Position numbers and translations under genes: made by a program
Shown here: piece by piece, positions 23,279 through 36,366 of the stretch
How the letters are laid out: every line of letters starts with the position of its first letter
How positions within the stretch are numbered: the first letter of the stretch is position 1
Notes under the pieces: generated by a model
The model's database searches: none
What the model was told of the DNA's origin: nothing
The model's input: only the letters and a program-made list of their open reading frames with translations
Source of the DNA: Stromatinia cepivora
Lineage: Eukaryota; Ascomycota; Leotiomycetes; Helotiales; Sclerotiniaceae
Assembly (NCBI GenBank): GCA_014898415.1
Contig: RCTD01000001.1
Location: 2,232,001 to 2,296,000 of the forward strand
Length of the DNA: 64,000 bases
Reading direction: 5' to 3'

Positions 23279-24311
23279 ATGAAGCTTAACTTTCTTCCCA
23301 CTACTCTAGCCTTTGGCATTGTTTCTGCCAGGGCTCACTATCAAGAACATGTCACCGCCAACGACACCGAGGGCGTATGGATAGCACCTACAGCAACTGA
23401 CTGTATGTTGAAAACCTTCACCACTTTGCGTTTTCAGCAAGATACTGATAAGCCACGGTCCGCGGTCCATGTCCTATGATGAACACATTAGCAAACCATG
23501 GTTTTCTTCCCCGCAATAGTAGAAATCTCACAGAATACAATGTGTTCAAGGGTCTGAACGATGGACTCAACTTCAACAAATCCCTTGCGTTTATCATGTT
23601 TCAGCAAGCTGTACCCGCTAGTCCAGCCTACCCCAATACTACTTTTTTCACCCTGTAAGAGCTTCTTTGATACCCTTGTTGGTTTATACCACATCATTTG
23701 CACCAATCACTAACCCCCTAAAGAGACGATCTCAACCGACACAACGTCTTAGAGCACGACGCAAGCATAAGTCGTTCCGACGCCTACTTCGGCAACAACC
23801 ACATCTTCAACCAAACGATCTTCGACACAACTAAAATCTACTGGCCCTCCGAGACACTCACCGCACAACACCTAATTGACGGTAAACTTTTCCGCCAAAT
23901 CGTCTCCCGCTCCACAAATCCAAACTACACTTTCACATCCACAACTCAAGCATTTAGTCTTGGAGAAATGGCTGCGCCTATTATAGCTTTTGGTGATAAA
24001 GATGCTGTTACTGCTAATAGGACCTTAGTTGAGAGTTGGATTGGTGAGTTTGTTTTTGGATGAGTACTTTTTGTGTTGTGGGCTAATGTGATTTCGTAGA
24101 AAATGAACGGTTGCCAACGGAGCTTGGGTGGAGGAAACCGATGGAGGAGATTTCTCTGGGTGATATCTTGTATGTGATGGATGTTCTTGCTAATCTTACT
24201 TCGGTCTTGAGTGATGCGGTTATTACGCCAAGAGGCGGAAGTACAGGCGCGCATGCTAAGTGTAAGGGGCATTGGGGTGTATTAATGCAAATCAGCCTAC
24301 CACTGGGATAG
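23279..24311 (+). CDS. secreted heme-thiolate peroxidase (chloroperoxidase / unspecific peroxygenase family, Peroxidase_2)
   Basis: Four exons: 23279-23402, 23453-23654, 23724-24043 and 24100-24311; 285 residues, phases 1, 2 and 1. Signal peptide about 1-19 (MKLNFLPTTLAFGIVSARA). The first splice creates 'STVRGPCPMMNTLANHG', the PCP motif whose Cys48 is the proximal heme ligand. 'NVLEHDASISRSDAYFG' gives the EHD motif at 119-121, which binds a cation next to the heme and contributes the distal acid-base site. Several N-x-S/T sequons (NLT, NKS, NTT, NQT, NRT) fit secretion. The length fits the short peroxygenase group. It oxidises organic substrates with hydrogen peroxide outside the cell. Stands alone. 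Confidence 0.92.
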
Positions 24312-26522
24312 AATGTAAACGTGGATAGTTCCATTTTGGGATATTTAGAGTAACTTCACTAGAGAAGGCTCCTGGCGAAATAGTTCATCATGTTCCCGGA
24401 AGTTGGAAGACTTTGATACCTTCCTATTGTTCAAGCCTCCGTTATTGTAGCCGCTCTAGTTGACGTTTGAGTTTTGTCGATCTATTGTTGTTTTAGCTCT
24501 GGTGTTGAAACAAAACAATCTAGGAGCGCGACGTTGAACTTTCGTATCAAGAAAAAGACGTGTGAAAGTAAAGTTAAGTGGGAAAGCCAGGTAGTAGGTA
24601 GTTGATTATATTGTAAAAATATTCAAGTGTGTCTACAAATAGAGATCAAATAGTGTAAAATATTGAGGGTATTGATGGAATGGGAAAGTTGAAGAGGACG
24701 TGAAGTTGAAGCTTGAGAAAGTGGATGTGATAAATTTTCCTCTCGCGAGAGTAACCAACGACGTGGGCGGTGTAAATAGGCAGCAGATATAGATCTGCTC
24801 CAGAAAACTCAAGTATACTACGTAAATACAATCGTAGAACTCGATACCAAAAAACGTGCAGAAAATTAAATCAAAAATAATGGTGAGAACGGGACTCTAC
24901 CCTACAGCAGATAGTGGAATTTTTCGCACTCTCACAACTTCATCTATATAATTTGCAATACATTCACAACCCACCTACACTTCACTCACTTGCCTATATA
25001 TATCCTCATCGGATAGCTTTGTACAAAACAAACACAGTTGGGTGGTCGGGTCGTAACTTAGTTGCTTGCAACATGAGTAGGACCCTTGTGGCCGCAAAGA
25101 ACCAGTCATCGTAGCTGGGGTCCCCACAAGTTTCTTCTTTTTATACCTTTTTTCGTCATGAGATAGCTATGGTGCATATGTGCAGTAATTTTTTTGGTAG
25201 CGGTGGTTTATATGTGAGGAATAAGGGCATGAGGCAAAAGCGAGGGGAAGGAGAAAGCACAAAATGCAGTTTCACTTGAGATTCCACCCTCTTCCCCAAT
25301 TACCATATTAAATGAAAGTAAACAAATATATTTTGGGAGCTGGCGTCATCTTGATGATATAGGCCACGTTACCTGAGAGCCAAATGTCTTATGATGTTCA
25401 ACATCACAATATTGCCTGGCTCCCCAAGTGTGCTCGACAACAGGAATTCAAAAGCGTCATTTGAATATCTCGCCTCTTTGAAATTCAAATTACTCAAGGT
25501 AGCTTTTCTGATTCAGAAAATGGGCTTCGGGAAAGTGGTGAATATAAAAGTGAAGTGACCTAAGTAGAATGATTCGCTGGAACATCATGCCTCCTTTTTC
25601 CAAAGGCTTTGGTGATTCTTCAAACTCAATCTAGAGCATACAATCCCCAGATTTTGTAGTGATCTCAGCATATAAACTTCTATCAAGTCCCTATCGACAA
25701 TGCCAGAATACCAGTGATGTACCCATTGACGGAACTACGTTGCTCAATGTCCAAACTTACCCACATATCACAAGTTATCACCACTGGTATTCTCACCACG
25801 GAATTGCTCTTCCGAAATCAGTGACAGCATGCCTATGGCCGGTCACAAACGGCTCTTCTGTAGATTCCTAGAGTGAGCTCAAGATTTTCGAGTACAAAAG
25901 ACGGTACTTGAGTAGAGAGGATGAGATTGGTCGCCCTGGGGGGGCTTTTAAATACTATTGAGAAGATGAATCAAGGATATATAGGCCTTCAACACGGGGA
26001 CAATGTACAAACGTAACATGAGGGACTGATAAAGTCTGGGTTTGACGAGTACTGAGCACTAGCCCGTCATCGACCCATCAATTCTCGCCCAGTCATGTGA
26101 TCAGAGCATTTATTATGATACAAATTCTTGGGTCCGAGGCGGGCGAGAAGCAATCGCCGGTATTTGAATCGAGAAAGGAGGTAGGACATGTGAAAGATCC
26201 TCATGGGTTTACGAATTCCTATCACACACATGTCGCTCCAGTTGTGTCCATTCCCGGAGTTCTAATGCATGTTGGTTTCCGTCTCCTTACAATAAAGCAG
26301 CTCAAGTACCGGTGATCAACCCAACACGTCAGCCCCAAATCCAAACATCTGGGACGAGAATTTGAAGTATGAGAGTCTGCGAAAGATTTTGATGTTGTTA
26401 GCGTTGAAATCAAATTCCACAAATCCCTGCAAAAAGATGCCTCGGCCCCACATCAATCACTATATAACACATCACAAATCATCCCATCTGTCGAGTGCCT
26501 CGAACTCATAAAATATGCAAAT
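24312..26522. other. gene-poor spacer, 2.2 kb
   Basis: No gene seen. A 12-bp perfect inverted repeat (25705-25716 with 25782-25793, AGAATACCAGTG) encloses 65 nt, which may be chance. Small frames (24914-25114, 25659-25871, 26097-26315) lack support. Confidence 0.5.
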
Positions 26523-28275
26523 ATGGATTCATCTGACTCGGAAAAGGAAAATGATAATGATGAGAAGGTAAGGAGGTTTCTTTTCTTTTGCATATTTTGC
26601 GTTTGGCCATCTGTTCTTTTCATGCAAATTTTTCGAGCTTCATCAATGTGGCTTCAATATCCATTGCTATCACGATATCTATGTAATTATTTCCTGATTG
26701 ATTGATTGTTCGATCATTTTTGATGAATTGAGTCGAGCATAATGGTATGCACTCGCTTTATACAGAGACAAGTTTAGCTTACAAGATGTATAGTCCGTCG
26801 TATCATCACTCGCATCAGTCTCTTACCCTTCATCCCCTCACTCACCAACCTACCTAAACGGCCACATACCCACCAAATGGTACCACTTCCAACTGCGTAC
26901 CATCACGCTTTTCGCTCTTCCCGCTTTCTCCCTCATCGCTGTATTCGGAACCTTCGTCATCGGAGGCCGTAACGGAACATTTGAACACATCAAAAGTCTT
27001 ATCACACAAGAAAACCCGCCCGCTGTTTTCCCGGATGCTAAATACTTGTTATTGAAAGATTATACGGGTATTAAGGCTCTTGATAGACAGTTGACTGTTC
27101 TCGTGACTTTCTTTGCGCCGGTTGTTGATAGGAGAAATGTTGCGGTATGGCTAAATACAATCTACGGATTGGGGCAGCTTGGTGCAGCATGGACGCTACT
27201 GGTAATGGAGAGTTTGCGAAGTGGGAATAAAGGGAGAGCTGTTAGTTTGTATGTGGTCCTCAAATTTCGTCTGAAGCTATCCATCCCAACCCCTTAGACT
27301 CCTGAAGAACACTCCAGTCGTGTCTGATGAAATTGTACCATCAGATCAGGAGGAAATTGCTGACCAGTCATAAATAGTATCGGAACAGTTGGATTTATAT
27401 TCCAAAACATCACCTATGCCTTCACAGTACCAATCTATCTATTTATCCACCTCCTAACATCACCTGTCGCAAAACCATTTCCAGGAACTTATGCGAATAG
27501 TGTTCTTCTCATCTCGCCCCTGGATCTAAAGATTTTACCACTCTCAATCACCCTAGCGTACATTGTCCCTTCCTTTCTCATGGGCCTTGACGCTCCCTCC
27601 ATAGTATCAGGACCTACGCATCAGCAGCTGATTGCTTTCTGGCAACCCTTCCCAGTCTGGACAGTCATCATTCAATGGACTCTCCGTTCAATCTTTCAAT
27701 TCATTGGATCGAAAGTCTTTTCGAAAGATTCAAAACAGCCACCAACACCTCTAGGAGCTTCCTATCTCAGCAACGCTAAACATGTCTACCGCTTTATGCT
27801 TACGTTTTGTGTATTGACGCACCTTCCTGTTCTCCTCATTGCTCTCATCCCCGCCTCAGCAATCTTAGATACTCTGCCCAAACTTGCTCCTTATGCCAGC
27901 CTCAATTTCTTCGACATCTACGTTCCCTACTTTCCCTTCCCACTCTCTCATCGAGTCTCCGATCTCGCGAGCGGTTCACACGCATTTCTTCAATGGGATT
28001 TGGCAATCGGATCAACAGCACTCCTGTTATGGGCTATATTGTTATATAGAAATGCAATTGCTGAAAAATCAATAGTAGATCCTAACACTAGGCTTCCCTC
28101 ATATCAGATCCGAGAGATGCTCGCAGGGGAGGGGAATAAAGTTGGAGCATTAAGGAGAAAACTGTTGGTCAAGATCGGCGTGTGGACGTTAATAGCTGGT
28201 CCAATTGGAGCGGCCACTGCCCTGTTATGGGAGAGAGATGAAATCGTACGACAGAAGATTAAGCAGGGTATTTGA
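26523..28275 (+). CDS. multi-spanning membrane protein of unknown function (8-9 helices)
   Basis: Three exons: 26523-26567, 26794-27248 and 27378-28275; 465 residues, phases 0 and 2. A short acidic N terminus (MDSSDSEKENDNDEK, the whole of exon 1) is followed by about eight or nine hydrophobic helices, for example 'ITLFALPAFSLIAVFGTFVI', 'VWLNTIYGLGQLGAAWTLLV', 'FIGTVGFIFQNITYAF', 'FMLTFCVLTHLPVLLIALIP', 'LAIGSTALLLWAILLY' and 'IGVWTLIAGPIGAATALLW'. It also has 'PTHQQLIAFWQPFPVW' between helices. This loosely recalls the family of integral membrane proteins found near fungal terpenoid and polyketide genes, but there is no cluster here. Function unknown; no transporter signature visible. Confidence 0.8.
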
Positions 28276-30100
28276 TTTGAGGTTGATAGTGTTGAGGTCT
28301 TGGCTATATAATGGCATGTCTCTAGATAAAGCCAAATACGACGTGTATGACACAAAATGCAGGCCTGTGAGTGGAATTGGTTAAAATGTTCTATTATGCA
28401 ATATATACTATGTTACTCTCTGCTTCACTCTTACATTTGACTTTCTTCCTTGTTTCAACTCCAAAAATAATATTTCGAGCACTCAGACATATCAATTCAC
28501 AACATCGACCGGGTAACAAATGACAACACAACACAGCGCAAATCCCCCACGCACAACCATAGCACAGCTTCCAGGGATAAAATGTCCGTGTCGCACCTAA
28601 CCCAAAAATTACTTAAACCTGGTGCTACCTCCTCACTGCCACCGCCCAAAAAACCAATTACCACCGTGGCTGCACGTAACATTTCACCACAGCTACAGTA
28701 CCTGCAAGTGAGGCCCTGAAAGCAGACCGATTTCAGGATTTTTAGTGCAATTGCATGAATGCCCAGCTTCAATCACTGATCTGATTACCACATCTCGTGA
28801 TACCAGATCTGTAAATGGATAGGAAATCCTGATTCTTGTTTTCTGTCATCTAACTTGGCATATATGTATTTTTTTGTATCCGATGCTGTAAGGGACCGAT
28901 AATATACGGAGTACTAGATATAGTGGTTGAATATAGTAGGCGGGATTGTAGAGATGGAGACGTTTCACGGGAAGGGACATGTACGTTGTTGGTACGGCAG
29001 GACGGGATGGAAAGGATTTGAGTTTTGATGGGAGATTCATGCATGTAATAGGTTGGGGAAAAGAAGATTTACTCCTATGATAATGGGTTGTTTGATGGGT
29101 GGCAGCAATGAAGTATGTTTGTTTGCTTTGATCCTTGGATGGATAAATCTACAAACGGAACCACACACCAACGAGTACTGAGTAGGTCGGTCCTCGTAAC
29201 AAAATCTGGGGCTTTCGACCACGCACGCTTCCTTTCGTCAGCTGTGGAATGTTTTTGTCCGTATATGCAAGATTATCTTTACGGTAGAGAGGAGAAATGC
29301 ATATACGTATATAGGTATTAGTAGGTACTACAAATGAGATGTCTGTTCTCAACAAACCTTGATCTGATCTGTGAATAATTAAAGAATTTCGGGTCGGCAG
29401 CTAGTTGATTATTAAGAACCAATTAAAGCTATTCTAATTTTGATTTGACCAATCAATAATCAGAAAGTGATCAAATCCCAATGTTAAAAAATTAGATCGA
29501 CCAATTGACATGGTTCTTGATAGAGCTATACTTATTTTGTCACTTTTGACACGACCCGGGATTGTAGATCTTGTACTTATCAAATTGTCTGATATTCCAA
29601 AAGAGGTAGTCTGGATCGTCCTTGCCTCCGCGCTCAATGCCGATGCACCTGCCAAAAACTATTTACTACTTTATTAGACTGCCACCCTCCAGCAGTCGTG
29701 AAAGTCCATTTGTTGATCTTGCTACTTTTTCCCAACAAAATAACATTCATCTGAAATACTCTTTTGATCATTACTACCGATCATACATAAAACAAACACA
29801 CATAACATTTTTGAATCGTTCATCCCCAGTACGAGTTATTCAGCCTTATCGCTTTATCGCTTCTTATCGTATTCAAACATCTTTGCTATCGAGGAAAAGC
29901 CGAGGAGTTATTCGTGGTCTATCATCTTTTGATTCAGTTTTCAGGTTCTTGTGTTTGTCTTAGAACTGCGTATACCGTACCTACCCAACATTCGAATCAG
30001 ATATTTGCTCTTAAAAGCTTGGATTTCCTCCTCTTGCTTTGCTTCGCAAGTTCTCAATATCTTTCCAACTCCAAAATACACATTTTTGCTTTCCATTGCA
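28276..30100. other. gene-poor spacer, 1.8 kb
   Basis: No gene supported. A plus frame at 29622-29963 is probably the 5' leader of the MIF-domain gene, T/C-rich near its 3' end as is usual for fungal promoters. Confidence 0.5.
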
Positions 30101-31241
30101 ATGTCAACAACAGCAGGCTACGAGCGGATATCAACCCAATACGAACCACCTGCGAAAGAGATAGTTGACATCTATTCCCAAAAGGGCTTTGTATCGGATA
30201 ATAACGGTGATTCACGGTGTGTAAAGTCGATCGTTGAGTTACCCGTTCGATTACCACCTTCACCTGCCGATAGTGACAAGATGGATATTAGTCGGCCATC
30301 CACATCTCCCTCTCCAATCATTATTGAAGGTCAACGAATTACTAGAGATATTTCACGCGGCACTCCAGGTGATATCACCAAGTCGAGCATGTCGAAGTCA
30401 CCGGAGCAAAAACAGCTAGCGAAGAAGAGAAGTCAGTATTACGGTGATGCGTTTGCATACCGAGAACCGACCGGCAGTGCTAGAGAAAGAGTGAGCAGGG
30501 ACAGTATGGTTCTTTGTGAACTAGTGACAAATGTCATTGTTAGTTTTCCCTTTTTTTTTTATCTCATTTCGTCCTACTACTTCCCTCCGATCAAAAGTCG
30601 GCCACTAAGATCATGTGCAATAGATGCGTGAAGAACACACTCTCCTCACGAGTCTCTCTAATATTCTCTCAACACGCTATCAACGTCCTGAATCTTCCAT
30701 TTTCGTTACCCTCAAACATTCCGCATGCTTCATCGTAGCTGGTACCTTCGAGCCTGCTTATATCATGACTATAACTGCGCTTCCATCACAAATGCAACCA
30801 GTTACGAACAAGCGAAATGCCTCATTGCTGCAAAATTATATGGCCACCACTGAATTATATGTTGAACCAGAGCGCGGTATCATTAAGTTTGTTCCATTGG
30901 CAGAGGAGAATTTCGCGACGAACGGAAAGACTGTTGCTGGTGAAATAGAAGAACTAGAACGAGAGGCCGCGAATGATGGCTTGGGACCACGCAACTTGCA
31001 TTCTTTGGGGACGGTAAAGAGTAAGAAGAGAATGAGCACAAAGTCCACTAAAAGCCTCAAATCCAAGATTTTGCAGACGCATGAAGAATATACCCCTTCC
31101 GTCAGTTCGAGGGAAACACCGCCATTACCGCTCATGCCAGCTGAAGTGAATGCATTGGATAAAAAGTCGATGAATGTGCAGAAATTGGGGAGAAGAAAGA
31201 GTTTCATGGCTGCAGTTTTTGGAAACAAGTCAAAGTCTTGA
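30101..31241 (+). CDS. MIF/tautomerase-domain protein with long disordered extensions
   Basis: Two exons, 30101-30538 and 30624-31241 (85-nt phase-0 intron); 351 residues. Residues 1-130 are Ser/Pro-rich and disordered. Residues about 134-250 match the macrophage migration inhibitory factor fold: strand 'LCELVTNVIM', helix 'TLLTSLSNILSTRYQRPE', strand 'SSIFVTLKHSACFIVAGTFE', 'PAYIMTITALPS', then 'NYMATTELYVEPERGIIKFV' and a 'NFATNGKTV' end as in MIF. The C-terminal 90 residues are Lys/Ser-rich ('KSKKRMSTKSTKSLKSK'). Classical MIF uses a free N-terminal Pro as catalytic base. Here the domain is internal and the equivalent position is Ser-Met-Val, so classical tautomerase activity is doubtful. 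Cellular role unknown. Confidence 0.8.
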
Positions 31242-32020
31242 AGATATTGAAGTGGTATACGCGAGAAAGATGGTCGACTGGAACATCTTGAGGATATTTT
31301 AAGTTATTGGGTGGTTATAGCGACCCGCAAAAGCGCTTGGCATTTTCGTTATCTGTGTTGCAACGGAGTTTATAGGGGCATGGGGTACCTGGAGTACATG
31401 CATGGATGGATATGATCGGTACGATCGATGGGATTGGGTGAATGATGGAATACTTCACCGGTTGGATATGGCGTCAGGGTCTTATGGATACATTACTTTT
31501 GAACTTTTTTCGCTGGCTAGCAACAAAAGTGCGGGGAAGGCTTCTCATGGGATGGGATGAAATAATTAATGTTAATATTAGGATATAGAACTGGAGCACC
31601 TGCTTGTTTGTAGTATAGGCTTGACAGGCGGGCAGGATATCCATACCATCAATACTAAACACTGAAAGTATCACCATTATAGTTGGAAGGACGAGTTGCT
31701 TTGTGATTGATAGGCTCAGCTTGGTTCTTTGTGGACGATGGATGCCTATGGTTTCATGGTATTGTATGGGATGGGATAGTTGGATAATTGAATTTTAGGT
31801 TTGGATGTGATTATAGGTATGGATATGGTTGTGTGTTTATATGTCCTTCACAGATGTCATTTTTACGTTGTTTATATTTGGTGTCTGCGTTATGGGGAGA
31901 TACCTGGTGTGCGGTTAGATTTATTAAGGTACTCACTCGTAGGTAATTATAGATTAAAGAGGAAGGGTATGATGAGGGTATAAGGAGGGAGGGTATGATA
32001 TTGATATAAGATATTATTGA

Positions 32021-32070
32021 TATGATGTGATATGATGTGATATAATGTGATATGATGTGATATAATTTGA
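32021..32070. repeat. decamer tandem repeat
   Basis: Five head-to-tail copies of TATGATGTGA (third and fifth with one or two changes). Confidence 0.95.
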
Positions 32071-32350
32071 TCGTGATTGTGATATTGATATTGGTTTATT
32101 GATACCTACCGGTACGGTACTAGGTAGTAGCTTCGGCTTCTCGGGATGAGGCGAGGCTATTAAATTCGGATGTACCGGGTACTGGGGTACGGTACCGGGT
32201 GGATAAATCGATATTCGATAGTTAAGGTTTCTGTGATTAGGGGATTTCTTTTGTTTATGTAGGTACTAGATAGTAAGCAGGCATTTCGGAGAATAATTAT
32301 ATTGAATGTTCCGAAAGATTGGAATAGGAGGATGGATTGATAGATCTGTC

Positions 32351-32380
32351 GATTTGATTGGATTGGATTGGATTGGATTT
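32351..32380. repeat. pentamer tandem repeat (GATTG)
   Basis: Six 5-mers: GATTT, four GATTG, GATTT. Confidence 0.95.
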
Positions 32381-32480
32381 TTTATATATCTGTGTAATCT
32401 GTATATAGAGATAGAGATGTATTTTAAGAATTTATGAAAGAAAGAATCTTGATGAAAAGTTTCGAGAAATTTGTATGTAT

Positions 32481-32505
32481 AATTCAATTCAATTCAATTC
32501 AATTT
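32481..32505. repeat. pentamer tandem repeat (AATTC)
   Basis: Four AATTC units followed by AATTT. Confidence 0.95.
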
Positions 32506-33976
32506 CTTTCTCGGTTGATTGTAAGATCTTAACTTCTTCATCTTTTGCCTGTTAAAAAAATGAGTTGCCTTCCTTGATGCATAGACCAACCAGGAAACAC
32601 GAACAGAACACCTCAATTTCTAAGGTTATCATATCCCCAAATCGCCATCAAAAAATCTTCAACAACTTCTTCATCAACCCACCACTTCAAACTTCAGACT
32701 TCAGATTAAATAACGAAGCATCTAAATTTATTCATTCCATTATATTGATAACAATAATCCTTGTTTATCAAAAAAGGGAGATTCTGAAACAAAAGAAAAC
32801 ATTTAGTGAGTGAACTGTTCAGCCCCAGACCACTAGCCACCACCTGGCATGCTTCTGGAATTATTGACAGCACATCTTCAATTAATACAAGATCAAAAGA
32901 TATCTCCTGCTGATCTCTTGCTGATTGGGAGATTCTTTTAGTTCAAATACAACATTGGCCTCGAAAAGGTCGAGATCCAGCAAGGGGTCTTAACTTTCTG
33001 GTTCCTCCCCACCACCGCCATTCCACCCACCAAAGCGTCCGGACATACCGATACCCATCTATCATGGAGGTATGAAGAATTCTTTCATTTCTTTCTACGC
33101 ACGTTCTATATTTACATTCTCCTTCTCTTTTTACTATTTCTTGGGTTGAAGATTGGGGTGCTGGGCATTCTTGCATTTCCGATTATTTGGTTCTTATCAT
33201 GCGTGTGTGGCACGAATTATTCCTTTCAGGCCACGACCATGTCTCTGTCTCTACCAATATAGGAAATGTGACCATTGCTAAATGGCTCCACTACGCATAT
33301 CTTTACCGTTCTATTCTGCATGTGCGTTGCTTCCTTCTTTGTTATGGTCTGATTTTGACCAATTCATATATAATATCGGGGGAGCCGATTTTCATTATTG
33401 CGGGTTGTTCTACTTGATTCATTTATATCGATTTTGTTTTTTCACATGCGTCACGATGAAGGATACATGGTTTACGACTCATATTTCTTTGACTAGTGTC
33501 ACTCAAAGGATCTGAAGGAGTCATCTGGTGTTGGGATTCTGTGCATACCCGCTTCTAGGGTTCCTCCATATAAAAATCAAATTGGGAGACCGAGTACAGC
33601 TCGGTATTTACCCGAGACTTTTGTATGAGTGCCGGATTTGATGTTGTACAAACAAACGGTGGAAGTTAGATTATAGATTTTTGCTTTTCCGTGCTTTGGC
33701 AAGGCTGGAGGAATTCTTTTGGGAGTTGGGTTTTGAATGGTTGTTTTGATGTGATTTGCCTGGAGGATTGATCTTTTTTCGGCAAACAATATTTCATCAC
33801 ATCCCAACGGCAAATATTGGGAATTGGCTCAGCTGATATCTCATTATCTTTTACAACTTCGATTCATCACATCTTTTTGTCAGCCTATCTTTTGTCTTTT
33901 CCGTATTAATCATCGGCAAAGTTGCACTTACTACTTGTACGATATTCGATTTGTTTTACTTTAAGTATTAGTTTAA

Positions 33977-35284
33977 ATGTCTTCTCCTACTTCTGTTCTG
34001 CAAACAGGGCGTAGACGCACCAAGGGGGATCAAGCCTATAATGGTCCTCCTAGGATGGGTCCAGTTCGTCATATTAGTCCAGCATCACTAAATCTTGAAT
34101 CTCTTCATGAACAGAATCGTGCCGCTCTCCAAAAGAAGGATGCTACTAAGGTAGTTGATGCAGCTCCTGGTGTTGCTGCTAAGGGCAAGCCTAGATTGTT
34201 GTTGATGGGTCAAAGAAGGTGAGTTTTAATGTTACACGCATGAACTTCAGCTAGATTGTATATTAATTATCTTCAGATCTGGAAAATCTTCGATATCTAG
34301 CGTTGTATTTCATAAGATGCCTCCAAATGAAACCTTATTCCTCGAATCTACCGCAAGAATTCAGAAGGATTCTATGCAGTGAGTCATATACCTTCTACTT
34401 TGATACTTACCCACTAATGTATGTACTCAAGCTCCTTTATGGATTTTCAGGTTTGGGATTTTCCTGGCCAAATCGATTTCCAAGATGCTCAATTCGATGT
34501 CGAAGCTATATTTGGTGAAATTGGTGCTTTGATTTGGGTTATCGATGCTCAAGATGATTACCTAGAAGCCATTTCTCGTCTCAACAGCACAATCTTCAAC
34601 CTTCATCAATCCTTTCCAAATATCAACATAGAAGTTTTCATCCATAAAGTTGACGGCTTATCCGATGATTATATGCTCGACATTCAACGTGACATCATGC
34701 AACGAATTCAAGACGAACTTTCAGATCAAGGAATGGAAAACGCACCCGTCAATTTCCATCTCACATCCATCTACAACCATTCCATCTTCGAAGCCTTCAG
34801 CAAAGTCATCCAAAAATTAATCCCTCATCTCGCTACCCTCGAAGCCCTTCTCAACGACCTCTGTCGCAATTGTCGTTTCGAAAAAGCATACCTCTTTGAC
34901 GTCCTCTCCAAAATATATATCGCGACCGATTCCTCCCCAGTCGATATGCCCTGCTATGAAATTTGCAGCGATTACATCGACGTCATCGTCGACGTATCCG
35001 AAATCTACGGATACCCCCGTTCTCAAGAATACATCACGAAACTTGAAGGAGCGCCCTGGAATAAAAAACTCGAAGATCAAATCGCGTGTAAGGATGCCGA
35101 GAGTGTTATTGTGCTTACGGCGGATAAGAGACCCATCATGTTGAGGGAGGTTAATAAGTATCTGGCCCTCGTCGCGATTATGAAGGAGGGTAGTTATGAG
35201 AAGATGCCGTTGGTTACTATGAATGTGGAGACGGTGGTCGAGGGTTTGACGAAGGTTTTTGAGATTACGAGGCAGAAGAAGTGA
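33977..35284 (+). CDS. GTR2: Rag-family GTPase, Gtr2 / RagC-D orthologue
   Basis: Three exons: 33977-34218, 34277-34378 and 34432-35284; 398 residues, both introns phase 2 and under 60 nt. A 70-residue basic leader precedes G1 (GQRRSGKSS, residues 78-86, built only by splicing), the switch region 'LFLEST', G3 ([10 protein letters not shown]) and a G4-like HKVDG. The C-terminal roadblock-like domain contains '[19 protein letters not shown]', '[19 protein letters not shown]' and '[20 protein letters not shown]'. These are hallmarks of Gtr2/RagC. With Gtr1 it forms the heterodimer that signals amino-acid sufficiency to TORC1 on the vacuole. Complete gene. Confidence 0.93.
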
Positions 35285-36366
35285 GGGGATTTCTTTTGGT
35301 TGGGGGGTAGGGGGGAGGGTTTTTCTGAAAGAGTGGATAGAGGTTAGAGAAATTTAAGTTTGCGAATGCGAATTCCTTGTTGTTTAATTATTAGGTACGC
35401 AAAATGAATATTTTTGTAAGCTAGAAAGGGAGCTGGGAATTTTTTGACGCGTTTCCCATCTATGGAACCCTGGATATAATATAATACGTCTCGGTGATTT
35501 ATGTTTGGCTGATTGGATCCTGGGCGAGATGGTAGTTGCAGATACCTATGCCATTCAAGCTTTATATTTCGCGTTCAGCTAACCTTGGAAGTGAGGTTCC
35601 GGCTTGGGAAAGAAATGGTGAAAGGTCTTCCCTGGGGATATACCTACTGGAGAAATCTAAAACGAAGGAGGATTTAGTTGGGATGCAAATAGGTAGTTGG
35701 ATTTGAACGTCTGGGATGCGCAAGAGAAAAGGGGGAAAACAAATCGACAATTGAGTTTATTACTTCGAGGTTTTGAGGGTTGGATTTGAGGAAGTTCGCT
35801 GTGTTCAAATTTCTATGTTCTTCAGATTATCCTCTTCTTGTAAAATTAGTATGATTGTGGGTTTATCTAGAGGGAGTTGCATGGAATGCTTTGATGCAAA
35901 AATAGGGGGATAATGGTGACTGCTGATTCTAGTCGGGATATGTGCAAAGTTCCATAATATCAAGGTCAGCTATAGATTATCGACTGTGAAAGTTCTCTAG
36001 TGGCTTTTGGAAACGATGTACATATTATGCTATAAAATCTATTGCGCTGTAAAGTGGACTGAGTCCATTTTTTCCAAAGACTTGATAATTTGCACTGCAG
36101 TTTTAGATTAGAAGGTTTGCTATGTCGGGATTGCTGTGGGCATTTGGGTACTTGCTCGAGAGCTCTTGCTTCGTTTGTATCCTACCATTTTCCGTAGCTT
36201 CATTCGTTCTTTCCTTCTTCTTATAGAGCGACAAGGCAGATATAGTCTGCTCATCATCTTCTCTTTTCATCTCCAAAATCTTCTACATTACTACTTCGTC
36301 ATGACTATTCATAGATCTTATCACTCATTATCAAATCATACCTTGAAGATTGCAGTATCCTTATAA
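35285..36366. other. intergenic spacer, 1.1 kb
   Basis: No gene seen. T-rich region after GTR2. The minus frame 35562-35750 has no features. The promoter of the next gene is expected at 36100-36360 (pyrimidine-rich). Confidence 0.5.

Larger units (their letters stand above)
31242..33976. other. gene-poor spacer, 2.7 kb, repeat-rich
   Basis: No gene supported. It contains three short tandem arrays between 32.0 and 32.5 kb (listed) and, at about 32107-32205, repeated GGTAC/GTACC words including TACCGGTACGGTAC palindromes. Frames at 32565-32813 and 33187-33515 lack protein features. The last 130 bases are T/C-rich and likely contain the GTR2 promoter. Confidence 0.5.

Noticed and set aside
25705..25793. 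12-bp perfect inverted repeat enclosing 65 nt
   Set aside because: Short enough to be chance; no TATA box, no further structure.
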